Of a stretch of 64,000 bases of DNA, positions 12,003 through 23,038 are shown one piece after another. A model generated the notes under the pieces. The model did no database searches. It had not been told where the DNA came from and was given only the letters and a program-made list of their open reading frames with translations. The translations under genes were made by a program, and so were the position numbers. Positions within the stretch are counted from its first letter, which is position 1, and each line of letters opens with the position of its first letter. This stretch comes from Mauremys mutica (Eukaryota; Chordata; Testudines; Geoemydidae), in NCBI RefSeq assembly GCF_020497125.1, contig NC_059073.1, positions 9,135,225 to 9,199,224 of the forward strand. Direction: 5' to 3'.

Positions 12003-12203
12003 TATCAGAGGGGTACCCGTGTTAGTCTGGATCTGTAAAAGCAGTAAAGAATCCTGTGGCACCTTATAGACTAACAGACGTTTTGGAGCATGAGCTTTCG
12101 TGGGTGAATACCCACTTGCATCCGACGAAGTGGGTATTCACCCACGAAAGCTCATGCTCCAAAACGTCTGTTAGTCTATAAGGTGCCACAGGATTCTTTG
12201 CTG
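12003..12203. mobile_element. Folded-back PLE terminal copy inside the PLE
   Basis: The insertion starts TATCAGAGGGGTACCC and is flanked by a 14-bp duplication CTTTCTTTGTTGAG (11989-12002 and 12204-12217; the arm pairing extends one base into it). Its 3' arm 12041-12117 and an inverted copy 12128-12204 are each 77 nt and nearly identical, with a 10-nt spacer. One duplication around the whole unit means one integration event made both arms. Confidence 0.9.
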
Positions 12204-12224
12204 CTTTCTTTGTTGAGTCTGTCC

Positions 12225-12660
12225 TGTAGTAGGTGACTTCTGGGTATTCATCTGGCTCTGTCAATCTGTTTCTTCACTTCAGCAGGTGGGTATTGTAGTT
12301 TTAAGAATGCTTGATAGAGATCTTGTAGGTGTTTGTCTCTATCTGAGGGATTGGAGCAAATGCGGTTGTATCTTAGAGCTTGGCTGTTGACAATGGATCA
12401 TGTGATGTGGTCTGGATGAAAGCAGAAGGCATGTAGGTAAGTATAGCGGTCAGTAGGTTTCCGGTATAGGGTGGTGTTTATGTGACCATCGCTTATTAGC
12501 CCTGTAGTGTCCAGGAAGTGGATCTCTTGTGTGGACTGTTCCAGGCTGAGGTTGATGGTGGGATGGAAATTATTGAAATCACAGTGGAATTCCTCAAGGT
12601 TTTTTTCCATGGGTCCAGATGATGAAGATGTCATCAATGTAGCGTGACTTTCAGAGTCTG
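12225..12660 (-). pseudogene. PLE reverse transcriptase remnant
   Basis: The minus-strand translation gives RYIDDIFIIW (YxDD catalytic motif intact), followed by sequence up to about 12398 that fits the RT palm-thumb region with FLDT and LYRKPTD motifs. These read in more than one frame, showing frameshifts. It is a dead copy. Confidence 0.85.
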
Positions 12661-12764
12661 AGGCGCTTGTATCCCAGACAATATGGACCAGTCTGTAAAA
12701 AGCAATACATGCAACAAGTTCGGCAGGGACTGCCAGAGAAGGGATCTGGAAGATACATAGAAAA

Positions 12765-13145
12765 ATAATAGATCTGGTTGAAAAAATTCTGACAAAAGGT
12801 TTTTCCATCAGAAAATATCATTTTGTCAAAATCAAAAATTTTCCTGGGAACATGTCAGTTTAGATGAAATGCTGTTACTAATTATTTTTTAAACAAGTGT
12901 TTTGATCAGAATGGAACATTTTGATTTTTTTTAATGTCAAAATGACTGTTTCAAAATGTAGTTTATATCATATTACAAATCACAATATTTAAAACGAGTC
13001 CGAACTGGAACCAAACACTTTGATTTTATTGAAACGAAATGTTTCGGTTGACCCACATGTCATTTTCTTTTTCAAAAATGTTGTTTCATGTGAAATTTGG
13101 AATATTTTTGTTCTGACTGGGTAAGAAAATAATTTTTGAAAAGTC
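12765..13145. repeat. AT-rich palindromic repeat
   Basis: Repeated self-complementary blocks such as CATTTTGTCAAAATC and GAAATGTTTCGGTTGACC fold back on each other. No coding. Similar material appears at 7.2, 51.15 and 54.3 kb. Confidence 0.5.
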
Positions 13146-13157
13146 AGAATTTCCTTC

Positions 13158-13745
13158 TGAATGAGATGGTGTGGCCAAAAGGGCTAATGCAATCCTGGGT
13201 TGCATAGACAGGGGAATCTCGTGGAAGAGTAGAAAGGTTATTTTACCCCTGTTTGGCACTGGTGTGACCATTGCTGGAATCTTGTGTCCAGTTCTGGTGT
13301 CCACAATTCAAGAATGGATGTTGATAAATTGAAAAGGGCCCAGAGAAGAGTCACATGAATGATTAGAAGCTAAGAAAACCTGCCTTATAGTGAGAGACTC
13401 AAAGAGCTCAATATATTTAGCATAACAAAGAGAAGGTTAAGGGGTGACTTGGGATTTTCAGTCTAGCAGAGAAAGGTCTAATGACCCAATGTGTGGAAGT
13501 CGAAGCTGGACAAATTCAGACTGGAAATGAGTAAATTTTAACAGTGAGGTTAATTAAGCATTGGAACAATTTACCCAGGGTCGTGGTGGACTCTCCGTCA
13601 AACTGGCAGTTTTTAAATCAAGGTTGGATTTTTTTTTTCTAATAAATCTGCTCTAGGAATTATCTGGGGGCAGTTCTTTGGCCTGGGTTAAACAAGTGGT
13701 CAGACTAGATGGTCCCAATCGTCACTTCTGACCTTGGAATCCATT
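13158..13745 (+). mobile_element. CR1 LINE, 3' part
   Basis: Forward CR1 ORF2 C-terminus (CTTGTGTCCAGTTCTGG, then AGGGCCCAGAGAAGAGTCAC) runs into the 3' end with GGTCAGACTAGATGGTCCC. It has many stops and is an old copy. Confidence 0.85.
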
Positions 13746-15240
13746 AATCTTTCGAGCAGCTGGAACAAATGTCTTCCACATTGACTCTGGCTAGGATCAA
13801 AAATAAAAGAGGCCACAAGTCCTCATACTTAAGGCATAAGTTGATCACCAGTGGCCTGATCCAGCTCCCATTGCACAGGAGCAGCTCTGCCTTATGCCAG
13901 GGAGGATCAGATGTAGCTCTCCTCCACTTGACCATGCTCCCCATCCTGCCCTTTCCCCAGGAGCTCCCTGGAAGGCCCCCGCTCTCCATTTGCACTGGGC
14001 ATAAGTTGGGTGGCACAAAGTGGCCTTAGTGGATTGGAGAATTTGGCCTTCCGTTTGTCACAGGACGGCAGAGCCTGTGTTCTAATGAAATGCACGTAAA
14101 GACGTTGGATCTGTATCATCTGTCAATATATCTATAACTAGGAACTGTATTTCGCGTCTGTATGAACATATACGATGTACGGTAGTGGGTTCGTAAATTC
14201 ATATTTCTACGGCTGCTCTCTCCCTGTCGCTATCCCATATAGCCATCAAGAAAGCGGTAAGGCTTGTTGTCCTTTTAAGGGGACTACAGCTGTCATTAAA
14301 TATAAGGACATCAATGGACCAGGAAGCCTCACACACAGCATGCTAATGTCGCTGAATTCTAAGTACTTATTAAGTCCAATTTCTGAGACTTTAGCCTATT
14401 GGAAGTCATTATCCCTTAGTGTGGATAGTGAGAATGAATATTACCAAAATGAATTGTCTTTGTGAGAATTAATTCGCTGTTCCAAGTATTACCCACTACG
14501 GGCCTATTCTCTCTCTCTCTCTCTCTTTTTTGTTTAAGTCTTTGCAAGAGTCTGTTACAAGGAGCGTCTGACAGGGAGAGAACAACCGCCCCATACATAA
14601 GGTTGCTGCCGGTTTCCACTGTTCACCCTATTTTTAGCCACCCATGACAAACTAGCAAAACTGCTTTGGCTCGAAAATCATCCATATTAAAAACATTGAG
14701 GCTGATTCTTTGCCCTGCTTCCTGAGAGATGTGGCACAAGGGGAAAGGTGGCTCCAAGCCATGCTTGCGCTCCCCAGGACCTTGAGTAAATTAGAGCAGC
14801 CCAGGGGCTGCTCTAACACATGGCAGCCTCCCCATGTCCATCTGTGCTCTGTACCCTGTAGCTCTGAGTGCTATAGGCATACCATTTCCCTCCCACTGTG
14901 CACCAGTTCCAACCCTGATGTGACCCCTACTCCAGGACGTACACGAGAGGGTAGCATGGAGCCATTTACATCAGCCCTATGTTGCTCCTGCACTGGAGAC
15001 ATTTTGTCCTGTCCCCTTTTACACTTCTTTATAGACTGCCAGAGTGGCACATCGGGGCTGGAATGGGATTTAGATTTGGCCTTCTAATAGTTTAGCACTG
15101 CTGGTGCAGTGTGGCTGGACTCACTCCAGAGCTGGCTGCATTTAAGTGGTGGGCATGGCAACTCCCCATCTGGAGAATCTGTAAAGAACTTTGTTTTTCT
15201 CTGGGCTGACAGGTGGTGCATAAGATAAGACCCCAGTCCA
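13746..15240. other. No gene recognised; (CT)n tract
   Basis: Overlapping frames on both strands look like chance. A (CT)9-like microsatellite lies at about 14507-14527. Nothing else was recognised. Confidence 0.45.
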
Positions 15241-15241
15241 G

Positions 15242-15325
15242 GAAAGCACTTGAGCACATTTATAACTTTAGCATGTGCTTAAATCTCATTCACTTCAATG
15301 GGAATTAAGTGTGTGCTTCAGCACC
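15242..15325. repeat. Short palindromic MITE-like repeat
   Basis: AGCACTTGAGCACA, TAGCATGTGCTTAAATC and GAATTAAGTGTGTGCTT are alternating inverted blocks. The same motif set recurs at 27681-27745. Confidence 0.45.
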
Positions 15326-15752
15326 CTTCTGAATAGGGGTGAGTCGGGCCTAAATGTAGGGATAATAGATTGTTCTGACATATTTCTTGAGAGCTCCAAA
15401 TACAGGATCCGATTTCTCCTTCTCTCTCTGCACCTGCCGCCTGCCCATCTGAGGATAACACACTGTGTAAGGAAAATGGAATAGAACTTAAGGTTTATAC
15501 AGGAACCTCAGTCTCAGACCATTTCCCGAGCCCCCGTAGGCTCATGCACTGAACAGTCAAGCACAGCGCTGAATAACCGGACAGACAAACCTGGCTGCAT
15601 TCATGCAGCCACATGGCATCCTTTATATAAAATAAAGGCAGAATAAGAATAATGTTCAGGATTATCTGCCCAGAACCTCAAGACAATAGCAAATCATTGA
15701 CCAGTTCAGTAGCAACATCTCAGGTGCACTCAGCAGAAGGTTGCTGGGAAAA

Positions 15753-15930
15753 TCTCTGCCACTGGACCTGCTGTGTGACCTCAGGCACATCACCTGCCTC
15801 AGTTTCTCCTCCCATCTTTTTGTCTATCTTGTCTGTTTAGATTATATGCTCCTCAGGGCTGAGACTGTCTCTTTTTATGTGTATCCTGGGGCATCTAGGC
15901 ATTATTGCAATAAAAATAATGAATAATAAC
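15753..15930 (+). repeat. MIR SINE fragment
   Basis: TGTGTGACCTCAGGCACATC then GCCTCAGTTTCTCC matches the MIR core. It is followed by an AT-rich tail with GATTATATGCTCCTCAGGGC. Confidence 0.7.
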
Positions 15931-16258
15931 ATACACAGCACCTTCTGTCCTTTATTAGAGGTTATAAGCACTTGTCCCACCTATGGACAGCTGCCTGCAT
16001 TTCTATCTGTTCTGTAAAGTGAGTACCATTAAGTGCTCCAGTAAAGGATCTACATTTTAAACACAACAAGAAATCATTTTTTTATTGTACATTATTGGAA
16101 AAATGTGACTTCCCTTGTGAAATTGGGCATAGTAAAATATGAGAAGTCCTTTCCATGGAAAAGCTTTCACACCATTTCCGTACACAAGAAAAGCACCAAA
16201 AAGAGGATAGTTACTTAGAAATTTGCTCGCCCTATTTGGGTGAAGAAGAAGAGGGATG
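15931..16258. other. No feature recognised
   Basis: AT-rich sequence without a recognised repeat or frame. Confidence 0.4.
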
Positions 16259-16261
16259 ATT

Positions 16262-16356
16262 TAGTTCGGGTTGGTCCTGCTTTGAGCAGGGGGTTGGACT
16301 AGATGACCTCCTGAGGTCTCTTCCAACCCTGATATTCTATGACTCTATGATTCTAG
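16262..16356 (+). repeat. CR1 3' end
   Basis: GGGGGTTGGACTAGATGACC through TCTTCCAACCCTGATATTCT, ending in ATTCTATGACTCTATGATTC, the typical 3' end repeats of bird-like CR1. It is extremely 5'-truncated. Confidence 0.85.
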
Positions 16357-16955
16357 GGGTCCCCTGTCAGCAAGCCAGAATCTTTAACCTGATCCTGAAT
16401 AAATAATAAGCAATGTACAATGTAGTATGTTAACATTTTATTTTAATTTCACCTTAATAAAAAAAAATCATTACCAGAAACAGTGTATCAGTTAAATAAA
16501 CCAATGAAATGAGACTCCTTAATAACACCATGACCATGAGTAGTTGTTGGAGGAGTCTGGAGAGGCCTTTTCCCATATCTTTGATTTTGTGGATGGTAGG
16601 TGCAGGGAGAGAGGGAGGAAAGAGATGACCAGGATCTTAGCTGGAGTAAATTGGTAAATTTTACTCTGTTCTGGATCTTCCCTGGCCCTCATCACCATAG
16701 TACCTGACCCTCTTTGTGATGAAACTACAACCAGTTGAGGTTCTGGCCTGAGGAGAGTCTGACTTTGATTCCTAGCCAGCTTTGTATGTGGTTATATGAT
16801 AATAAGGACAGAATAAACCAAAGGGCCATCTAGTCTAGCCCCCAGTCCTAGACAGTTGTAGTTTCATATTCAGGAATTTGGTTGAGTGGTTAGAGGTGGG
16901 TGCAATGCACCTGGAGTTCTCAGGTCTATTCCCTGCTCTGCTCTTAAAGGTAATA
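16357..16955. other. No feature recognised
   Basis: Nothing recognised apart from an AATAAA-rich A/T block near 16440-16500. Confidence 0.4.
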
Positions 16956-16956
16956 A

Positions 16957-17140
16957 TTGGAGATATACCAATCTCCTAGAACTGGAAGGGACCTTGAAAG
17001 GTCATTGAGTCCAGCCCCCTGCCTTCACTAGCAGGACCAATTTTTTTGCACCAGATCCCTAAGTGGCCTCTTCAAGGATTGAACTCACAACCCTGGGTTT
17101 AGCAGGCCAATGCTCAAACCACTGAGCTATCCCTCCCCCC
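16957..17140 (-). mobile_element. Cry I SINE (tRNA-headed), near full length
   Basis: On the minus strand it begins GGGATAGCTCAGTGGTTTGA (A box TAGCTCAGTGG) and continues with GGGTTGTGAGTTCAATCC (B box). It ends in a tail with GGTCCCTTCCAGTTCTAGGA that resembles a CR1 3' end. RNA polymerase III would transcribe the head, and the tail would be read by the LINE enzyme. This is the best-preserved head in the window. Confidence 0.88.
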
Positions 17141-17336
17141 TCCTCCCCTTTCAGTGGGACTTCTCAACAGCCTCTTTCCATCTCTGTGTTGTCCGTTCCC
17201 CCCCCTCCCCCCAGGAGATATCAAAGTGCTGGCCGCGATGGAGTGCTCTGAGATCCTGGGGCAATAGAAATACAAAATTCTGCTACTCCCAACTGTTTTA
17301 GCACGACACCTCTTTGCTGCGCTAATGAAGATTCCA

Positions 17337-17415
17337 TGGGCCAGATGCTCAGTTGCCGTAACACTCCATTCACCTCGATGGAGCTCGGCTGGTTGACACC
17401 AGCTGAGGATGCAGC
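17337..17415. repeat. Palindromic repeat
   Basis: GGGCCAGATGCTCAG on the left and CAGCTGAGGATGCAGCCCT on the right are inverted, with ACTCCATTCACC opposite GATGGAGCTCGG. It is a small, old fold-back repeat. Confidence 0.5.
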
Positions 17416-18545
17416 CCTCTGAGAACAGAGCATCAGCACAAAAAGGAGTTTAGCCCCTGCCCTGTTATATCCCAGCGCGATGATTCCAGCCCAGGAGGTT
17501 ACGTTTCTGATGCACGATAGGAACATACTTTTAAATGCTGTCGGCCAAATTCATCCTTGGTGGAACGCCATTGGCAGCAGCAGGGTAAGACCAGGAATGA
17601 ACCTGACTTGATGGGTTTTGAAGTACAAGGGAATATAAGCTGTGAGTCTCCCTAGCAAAAAATACTTCACGCCATGCTATTTCTGAGCTAAAACTTCTCC
17701 TCTTAGTAAACCCAGTGAAGCATTTGCAGCAGCTAGGCAGGGCATGTTCTCCGTGTCATGCTATTTGAAACCCCTCCCATCTCCCTTGTCAAGAGACGGT
17801 TCCTGATCTAAGGAGTTTAGAACCTAAATGGTCAAGACAAAGGAAGGTCTATTATCCTTATTTTGAGTGACCTGCCTGACCTCACACAGGAAACCTCCAG
17901 CAGTCCCTTAGCCAAGAAGCTCTTCTGCCCACAGGTTGCCCTACAGAGCTTACAGTTGTAGAGTCCAGTCTGATTCCCATTGGTGTCAATGGAAAGTTTC
18001 CTGCGGCCCTTCTGGGATTATCCAAGGATACAGGGTGAATCGCTCCCTCCCGCTTCCAGTGTAAGAGAGCCTTGTCTGTGCCCACTGGGGGAGGCTCACC
18101 CAAAACTGCCAGCTGCTGGCACCGCAGAACCCACTCCAGGCTCTGCAAGCCCCCGCGCCGTCCCTCTGCAGGCTAGCAATTTGTACACGCAGTCTTTTAG
18201 GATCTCTAAGGGAGTCCTTGGGGCAGGGCAGGGAACCTGGGTCTCAATCTGTGGGGATAGTTAACCCCCAGTTCTGCTCTGGCCCAGGGCACAGGTCCTT
18301 CCTGCACACCCCCACTTCCTTACACTCAAAGGCCCACCCTCTCGACCTCTGGACACCCGCAATGCACAAGCATTCGCTGCCTCCAGTGCTCCAGTTCACT
18401 ACCGTCACCTCAGTTCAGCGCTCCCTTAGCAGCAAGCACTTAGTCCGCCTATAGCAAAGGCAAACAGAAGAAGTTAATATTTGACTAAGCTTAAGATAAA
18501 GATTGGAACAGAAGCCAGTATTAAGGATTGAAAACCTGCTGACAG
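17416..18545. other. No gene recognised
   Basis: Overlapping frames at 17.9-18.45 kb on both strands have no known domain. No repeat identified. Confidence 0.4.
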
Positions 18546-19373
18546 ATAACCATTCATGGGATGATGTCAGATTGGAGGGAGGTCTCAAGTGGGATTCCAC
18601 GGGGATTTGTTCTGGGTCCGGTGTTGATTATCTTTATTAATGCCTTGCATGTAGGACTAGAGAGCACACTGATCAGAGTTGCAGATGACACAAAGCTGGG
18701 GGTGGATGTTGAAAACACTTTGGAGGATAGAGCTAAAATTCAAAGGGATCTTGATACATTGGAGAACTGGGCTATAGAGAACAAAACGGTATTCAGTGAG
18801 TACAAATAGAAGGTACTACACTTAGGGTAGAAAAAACAACCACACAAATTCGGAATCAGGGGTAAGTGGTTTGGCAGCAGCACTGCTGAGAAGGAGCTGG
18901 GTGTTGTGGTGGATCACAACCGCAACATGAGTCAGCAATGAGATGCTGTTGGGGAAAAAAAGCAAATGTAGTTTTGGGTTGCATTAACGGAGGCATAGGA
19001 TGCAAGGCAAGGGAGGTGATAATACCGCTCTACTCGGCGCTGGTTAGGCCTCTGCTGGAGAACTGTGCCCAATTTTGGTCACCACCGTATAGAAAGGATG
19101 TAGAGAAACTGGGAAAGATGCAGAGGTGAGTGACAGAAACAATCAAAGGGATGGATTATAAGCCATACAAGCAAAGGCTGAAGGAATTGGGTATGTTCAG
19201 TTTGGAAAAGAGATTAAAGGGAACATGATAGCAGCCTTCAAACACTTGAAAGGCTGCCATAAAAAAGATGAAGAAAAATTGTTCTTTCTTGCCACAGAGG
19301 GCAGGACAAGAGGCAGTGGGTTCAAACTACAGCGGAGCAGATTTAGATGAAATCTCAGGAAAAACTTCCTAAC

Positions 19374-19906
19374 CAGGGCTGACTTTAGGACATGCAGGTC
19401 CCGATTCGAAAGAGCTGCTGCCGAAATGCCGCTGAAGACAGCAGAAGCGATTGAGCCGCTGCCGAAGATAGCGGCGGCAATTCGGCAGCAGCTCAATCGG
19501 TTGCCGCTGTTTCCAGCGGCATTTCGGCGAAGGGTCCTTCCTCAGCAGCAGTTGTCTTCCGGGGCCTTATCTTGCGGGGCCTCTCTTCTGGACACTGAGG
19601 TGTGGGGCCCGATTCACAGGAATCATAGACTCATAGAATATCAGGGTTGGAAGGGACCTCAGGACCAACCTAAACCTCCCCCACTGCAACTTGAGACCAT
19701 TACTCCTTGTTCTGTCATCTTCTACCACTGAGAACAGTCTAGATCCATCCTCTTTTGAACCCCCTTTCAGGTAGTTGAAAGCAGCTATCAAATCCCCCCT
19801 CATTCTTCTCTTCTGCAGACTAAGCAATCCCAGTTCCCTCAGCCTCTCCTCATAAGTCATTGCTCCAGCCCCATAATAAGGGGGAATCAGCCTAAAGCCG
19901 GCCCTG
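19374..19906. mobile_element. hAT non-autonomous element carrying a reverse CR1 piece
   Basis: The termini CAGGGCTGACTTTAGG and, inverted, CAGGGCCGGCTTTAGG form 16-bp TIRs with two mismatches. An exact 8-bp duplication TTCCTAAC flanks it (19366-19373, 19907-19914), the hAT signature. The left part holds GCCGCTGCCGAA-type inverted blocks. The right part is a CR1 3' end in reverse. Confidence 0.9.
19622..19885 (-). mobile_element. CR1 3' end inside the hAT element
   Basis: Reverse CR1. The AATCATAGACTCATAGAAT terminal motif is at the left, followed on the minus strand by the ORF2 C-terminus with [20 protein letters not shown]. It lies wholly between the hAT ends, so it entered the hAT before or after that element moved. 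Confidence 0.88.
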
Positions 19907-20393
19907 TTCCTAACTGTAAGATGGCTCCACTCTCCTTTTGAAAACGTCCAGTGAAGGAGCGTCCATGACTTCCCTAGGCGTCTGTGCCATTGTCCTACTG
20001 TTCTATCTTGGATGGAAAACTTAGACACAACAAATCCTGTATCCTGGCAGGGGGCTGCACTAGATGACCCTTGCAATCCCTTCTGGCCCTAGGATACTAT
20101 CATTATCTACTAGAAGAATATAAAATGCAATCTAGAGCCTACACTTATTATCAAGTTCCTTTCCCATCTAATAAGGTATTTCTCACCCTATGGGCCGTCT
20201 GTCCTGTGCTTACCAGTAGAGAGAGCTGGGATCCACCTTTCATGAGGCACATTGGCAGAGTGTTGCCTCCCTAATGGATTCCATCTGGTGCCCTTCTTTC
20301 TCCTGTTATGCAATTCCAGACTCTTTGTCTCTTTTCATAACCAGGGTGTTTTGTTAACTTCACTTCGTCCATGATGGTCCCCCCAGTCAAGGT

Positions 20394-20996
20394 CAGGGCT
20401 GCCCGGGGGGGGGGGCAAGTGGGGCAATTTGCCCCGGGCCCCGGGCCCTGCAGGGGCCCCCACAAGAGTTTTTGGGGCCCCTGGAGCAGAGTCCTTCACT
20501 CGCTCCGGGGGCCCCGGAAAACTCTCGCGGGGCCCAGGCCCCCGGAGCTTCTTCGCTCCCAGTCTTCACTGGCTGGGGGTCCTTCCTCTCCAGGACAAAA
20601 GGACCCCCCGCCGCCGAATTACCGCCAAAGCGGGACCCGCCGCCGGAGTGCAGCCGGGTCTTCGGCGGTAATTCGGCAGCGGGGGGGGGTCCTTCCGTTC
20701 CGGGACCCGCCGCCAAAGTGCCCCGAAGACCCGCGCTGGGGGCTGCACTTTGGGGGCAGGTCCCGCTTCAGCGGTAATTCGGCGGCGGGGAGGTCCTTCC
20801 GTTCCGGAACCCGCCGCTGAAAGTACCCCGAAGACCCGCGGTGGGGGCTGCACTTCGGCGGCGGGTCCCGCTTCAGCGGTAATTTGGCGGCGGCGGGTCC
20901 CGGAACGGAAGGACCCCCCCGCCGCCGACTTACCGCCGAAGCGGGGCCCCCCACCGCCGAAGACCCCGGGCCCCCGGAATCCTCTGGGCGGCCCTG
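20394..20996. mobile_element. GC-rich hAT non-autonomous element with internal repeats
   Basis: The ends are CAGGGCTGCC and GGCGGCCCTG, inverted. An exact 8-bp duplication GTCAAGGT lies at 20386-20393 and 20997-21004. The 603-bp body is about 70% G+C and made of GCCGCCGAATTACCGCC-like units alternating in both orientations. The long frames on both strands here (up to 228 codons) come from this composition and are not genes. Confidence 0.9.
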
Positions 20997-21156
20997 GTCA
21001 AGGTATTTTTCTTTGGCTCTTTGGTGCTTTGTAAAGGCCCAAGTCTGTACCTTTTCTAGACAGTCAACGTTTGGCTGGGCTGGGTTGGGAGATGTCAGCT
21101 GAGAACCTCCCTGATCAGTTACACCTCCAGCACCTTTGGGATGCAATACTCTACAT

Positions 21157-21500
21157 AAGGGGCTCTCAACCTTTTTCTTTCTGAGCCTCCCCAACATGCT
21201 ATAAAAATTCCACGGCCCACCTGTGTCACAACTATTTTTCTGCATATCCAGTAGATTAAAAGCCAGGGTTGGCATTAGGGGGTAGCAAGCAGGGCAATTG
21301 CCCAAGGCTCCATACCACAGAGGGCCCTCCGAAGCTATGTTGCTCTGGCTTTGGTTTCAGCCCTGGGTGATGGGACTTGGGCTTTCTGTCCTGGGCCCCA
21401 GTGAGTCTAATGCCAGCTCCTCTCTGGTTTATTTTGGCAGATCCCTTGAAACCTGCTCGCGGCCCCCCGGGGGCCCCAGATCCCTGGTTAAGAACCACTG
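21157..21500. mobile_element. hAT non-autonomous element, family A
   Basis: The ends are GGGGCTCTCAACC and GGTTAAGAACCACTG, inverted. An exact 8-bp duplication CTCTACAT lies at 21149-21156 and 21501-21508. It is homologous along its length to the copy at 61750-62102. Non-coding. Confidence 0.9.
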
Positions 21501-21664
21501 CTCTACATGTTACATAGCTCTTAAAGATGTTTTCCATACATACATCCCGCAATAATCGTGACAACCAGCCAGTTCTTTGCTTTCAGCAGAGTCCACATAC
21601 ATGGCCCCCGTCCAGTGAAATATGGTGAAGATGGTGATCACGGGGGAAACATTCCTGTCTGGGC

Positions 21665-21905
21665 ACATAGAATCATAGAATATAAGGGTTGGAAGAGACC
21701 TCAGGAGGTCATCTAGTCCAATCCCTTGCTCAAAGCAACTGAATCATCCCAGCCAGGGCTTTGTCAAACTGGGCCTTAGAAACCTCTAAAGATGGAGATT
21801 CCACCACCTCCCTAGGGAACCCATTCCAGTGCTTCACCACCCTCCTGGTGAAATAGTGTTTCCTAATATCCAACCTAGACCTCCCCCACATCTAGGCAAG
21901 TCCTT
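21665..21905 (-). mobile_element. CR1 LINE 3' end
   Basis: Reverse CR1. It carries AGAATCATAGAATATAAGGG, GACCTCAGGAGGTCATCTAG and then CCAGTGCTTCACCACCCTCC, which on the minus strand encode the end of ORF2 and the 3' terminal repeats. Confidence 0.9.
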
Positions 21906-22118
21906 GGATACAGTGTCAGAACTGTATACCCCTCTCTGTTGGCAACATGAGGCGCCTGGGTCTCACTCCCCATAGATTTCGGTGGCAGCTGGATCCAGCT
22001 GTTAATCATCAAACTATTGTTACTGGAGCCAGATTCTGCCCCAGTATCTGAGCAGATGCCCAAGGATGGGGAACGGCAAAAGGAGCTTCTCCTACTCCCT
22101 CCCACACACCCACACTTC

Positions 22119-22166
22119 TGCGTAGCTTACTTTCATAATCACTGCGTAGCTTACTTTCATAATCAC
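22119..22166 (+). repeat. Perfect 24-bp tandem duplication
   Basis: The unit beginning TGCGTAGCTTACTTTCATAA occurs twice, end to end and without a mismatch (22119-22142 and 22143-22166). It looks like a recent slippage or repair event. Confidence 0.95.
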
Positions 22167-22419
22167 TGACTCTAAGTGATGCTCATCCAGTACCACGTGG
22201 CCCAGCCAAAACAGCTCATATTTTGAAAGTGGAACCCCATGAATTACTCTTTAACCCTTCTAAATTCTTCAGAGCTCCTCCCTCAATTGCGAGGTGACTG
22301 TGCCCTGGTAGAAGAAGGATGACGTGCCTTGTCATTTATATCGTATCCAATGACATTGCAGATGGTACACATGGTTCTACAAATGATTAATACCTCTTCC
22401 AATGCATTCATTGATATTT

Positions 22420-22447
22420 TATTATTATTATTATTATTATTATTATA
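22420..22447 (+). repeat. (TTA)n microsatellite
   Basis: About nine TTA units, followed by ATAATAG. Read in reverse it gives the Asn run seen in a spurious frame. Confidence 0.95.
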
Positions 22448-22883
22448 ATAGCAACTGTAGTAGAGAGAGAGAGCCTGAAGCATGGGCTGGTGCAAGGCCT
22501 GAGGCCTGGACCAAAGTCAGCAAAAGTTATGCTATGAGCGACGGATAGTCCCTGTCAAAAGCAGATGCTTGTTGGCAAGTCAGCGTCCAGTACATGAACT
22601 CCGGCCCAGTATCGCTGGCATTGCTAAAACACACTGAATAAGGAAACACATTCCAGCAGGCCAGCACAAGAACCCCCCCAACCTAGCCCACGATAAAATA
22701 GTTTGACACAAGAGATGAATAGTGATATTTTGTCAGAAACATCAGGAGTAAAAGTACACAGACAGGTGCTGAATTGGGATGTTTTGTCTGAAACAGCAGG
22801 AGGAAAGTACAAGGGGAGGTAACAAACATGGCATGAAACACATATGGTGATACATCAGTTGTTTATCCCAGATTGTCTCAGTC

Positions 22884-22890
22884 TATAAAG
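22884..22890 (+). promoter_or_regulatory. TATA box of the LTR
   Basis: TATAAAG placed upstream of a poly(A) signal in LTR-like order. Confidence 0.5.
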
Positions 22891-23038
22891 ATTGGGCTAC
22901 CTCGTCTTAACCCTTTGTCTGGCCTCCGGAGCAGTGGAAAGTCCCACTACTGACTGAGCTGGTCCATTGTCTCGGGCATACATGTGTTAGTCTTCCTGTA
23001 GCCACTGAGGTGGGGCATTAGCACCCTGCTTTGTCGAC

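Larger units (their letters stand above)
11013..12660 (-). mobile_element. Penelope-like retroelement (PLE), 5'-truncated
   Basis: Penelope-like elements encode a reverse transcriptase fused to a C-terminal GIY-YIG endonuclease. On the minus strand the RT catalytic block RYIDDIFIIW is readable at 12615-12644. A downstream linker follows (11721-12000), and then a Cys-rich GIY-YIG-like segment with MYIGQAGQSL at about 11590-11680. The 3' end (lowest coordinates) carries the terminal repeat with TGTTAGTCTGTATCTGC near 11029. The frame is broken by shifts and by a second PLE insertion at 12003-12203. Sequence above about 12655 no longer matches the family. Confidence 0.88.
18548..20105 (+). mobile_element. 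CR1 LINE, broken by a hAT element
   Basis: Forward CR1 ORF2. The catalytic block reads VADDTKLG in the frame 18561-18809 (usual F/YADD), and LVRPLLENCAQFW follows at about 19043-19080. Stops and shifts break the frame. The copy runs to AACTTCCTAAC at 19373, is interrupted by the hAT at 19374-19906, and its 3' end (CTGCACTAGATGACCCTTGC to ATACTATCATTAT) resumes before 20105. Sequence at 19915-20030 is partly reverse CR1, so a further rearrangement is likely. Confidence 0.85.

Noticed and set aside
17066..17138. tRNA gene on the minus strand
   Set aside because: The A and B boxes belong to the head of a Cry-type SINE with a CR1-like tail. The same head recurs at 24.8 kb and there is no proper cloverleaf with acceptor pairing.
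20619..21305. 228-codon minus-strand open frame
   Set aside because: It lies mostly in the GC-rich hAT element 20394-20996 and runs through its border into flanking DNA. Equally long frames exist on the opposite strand.
22283..22495. Minus-strand frame with an Asn run
   Set aside because: The Asn codons are the (TTA)n microsatellite read in reverse.
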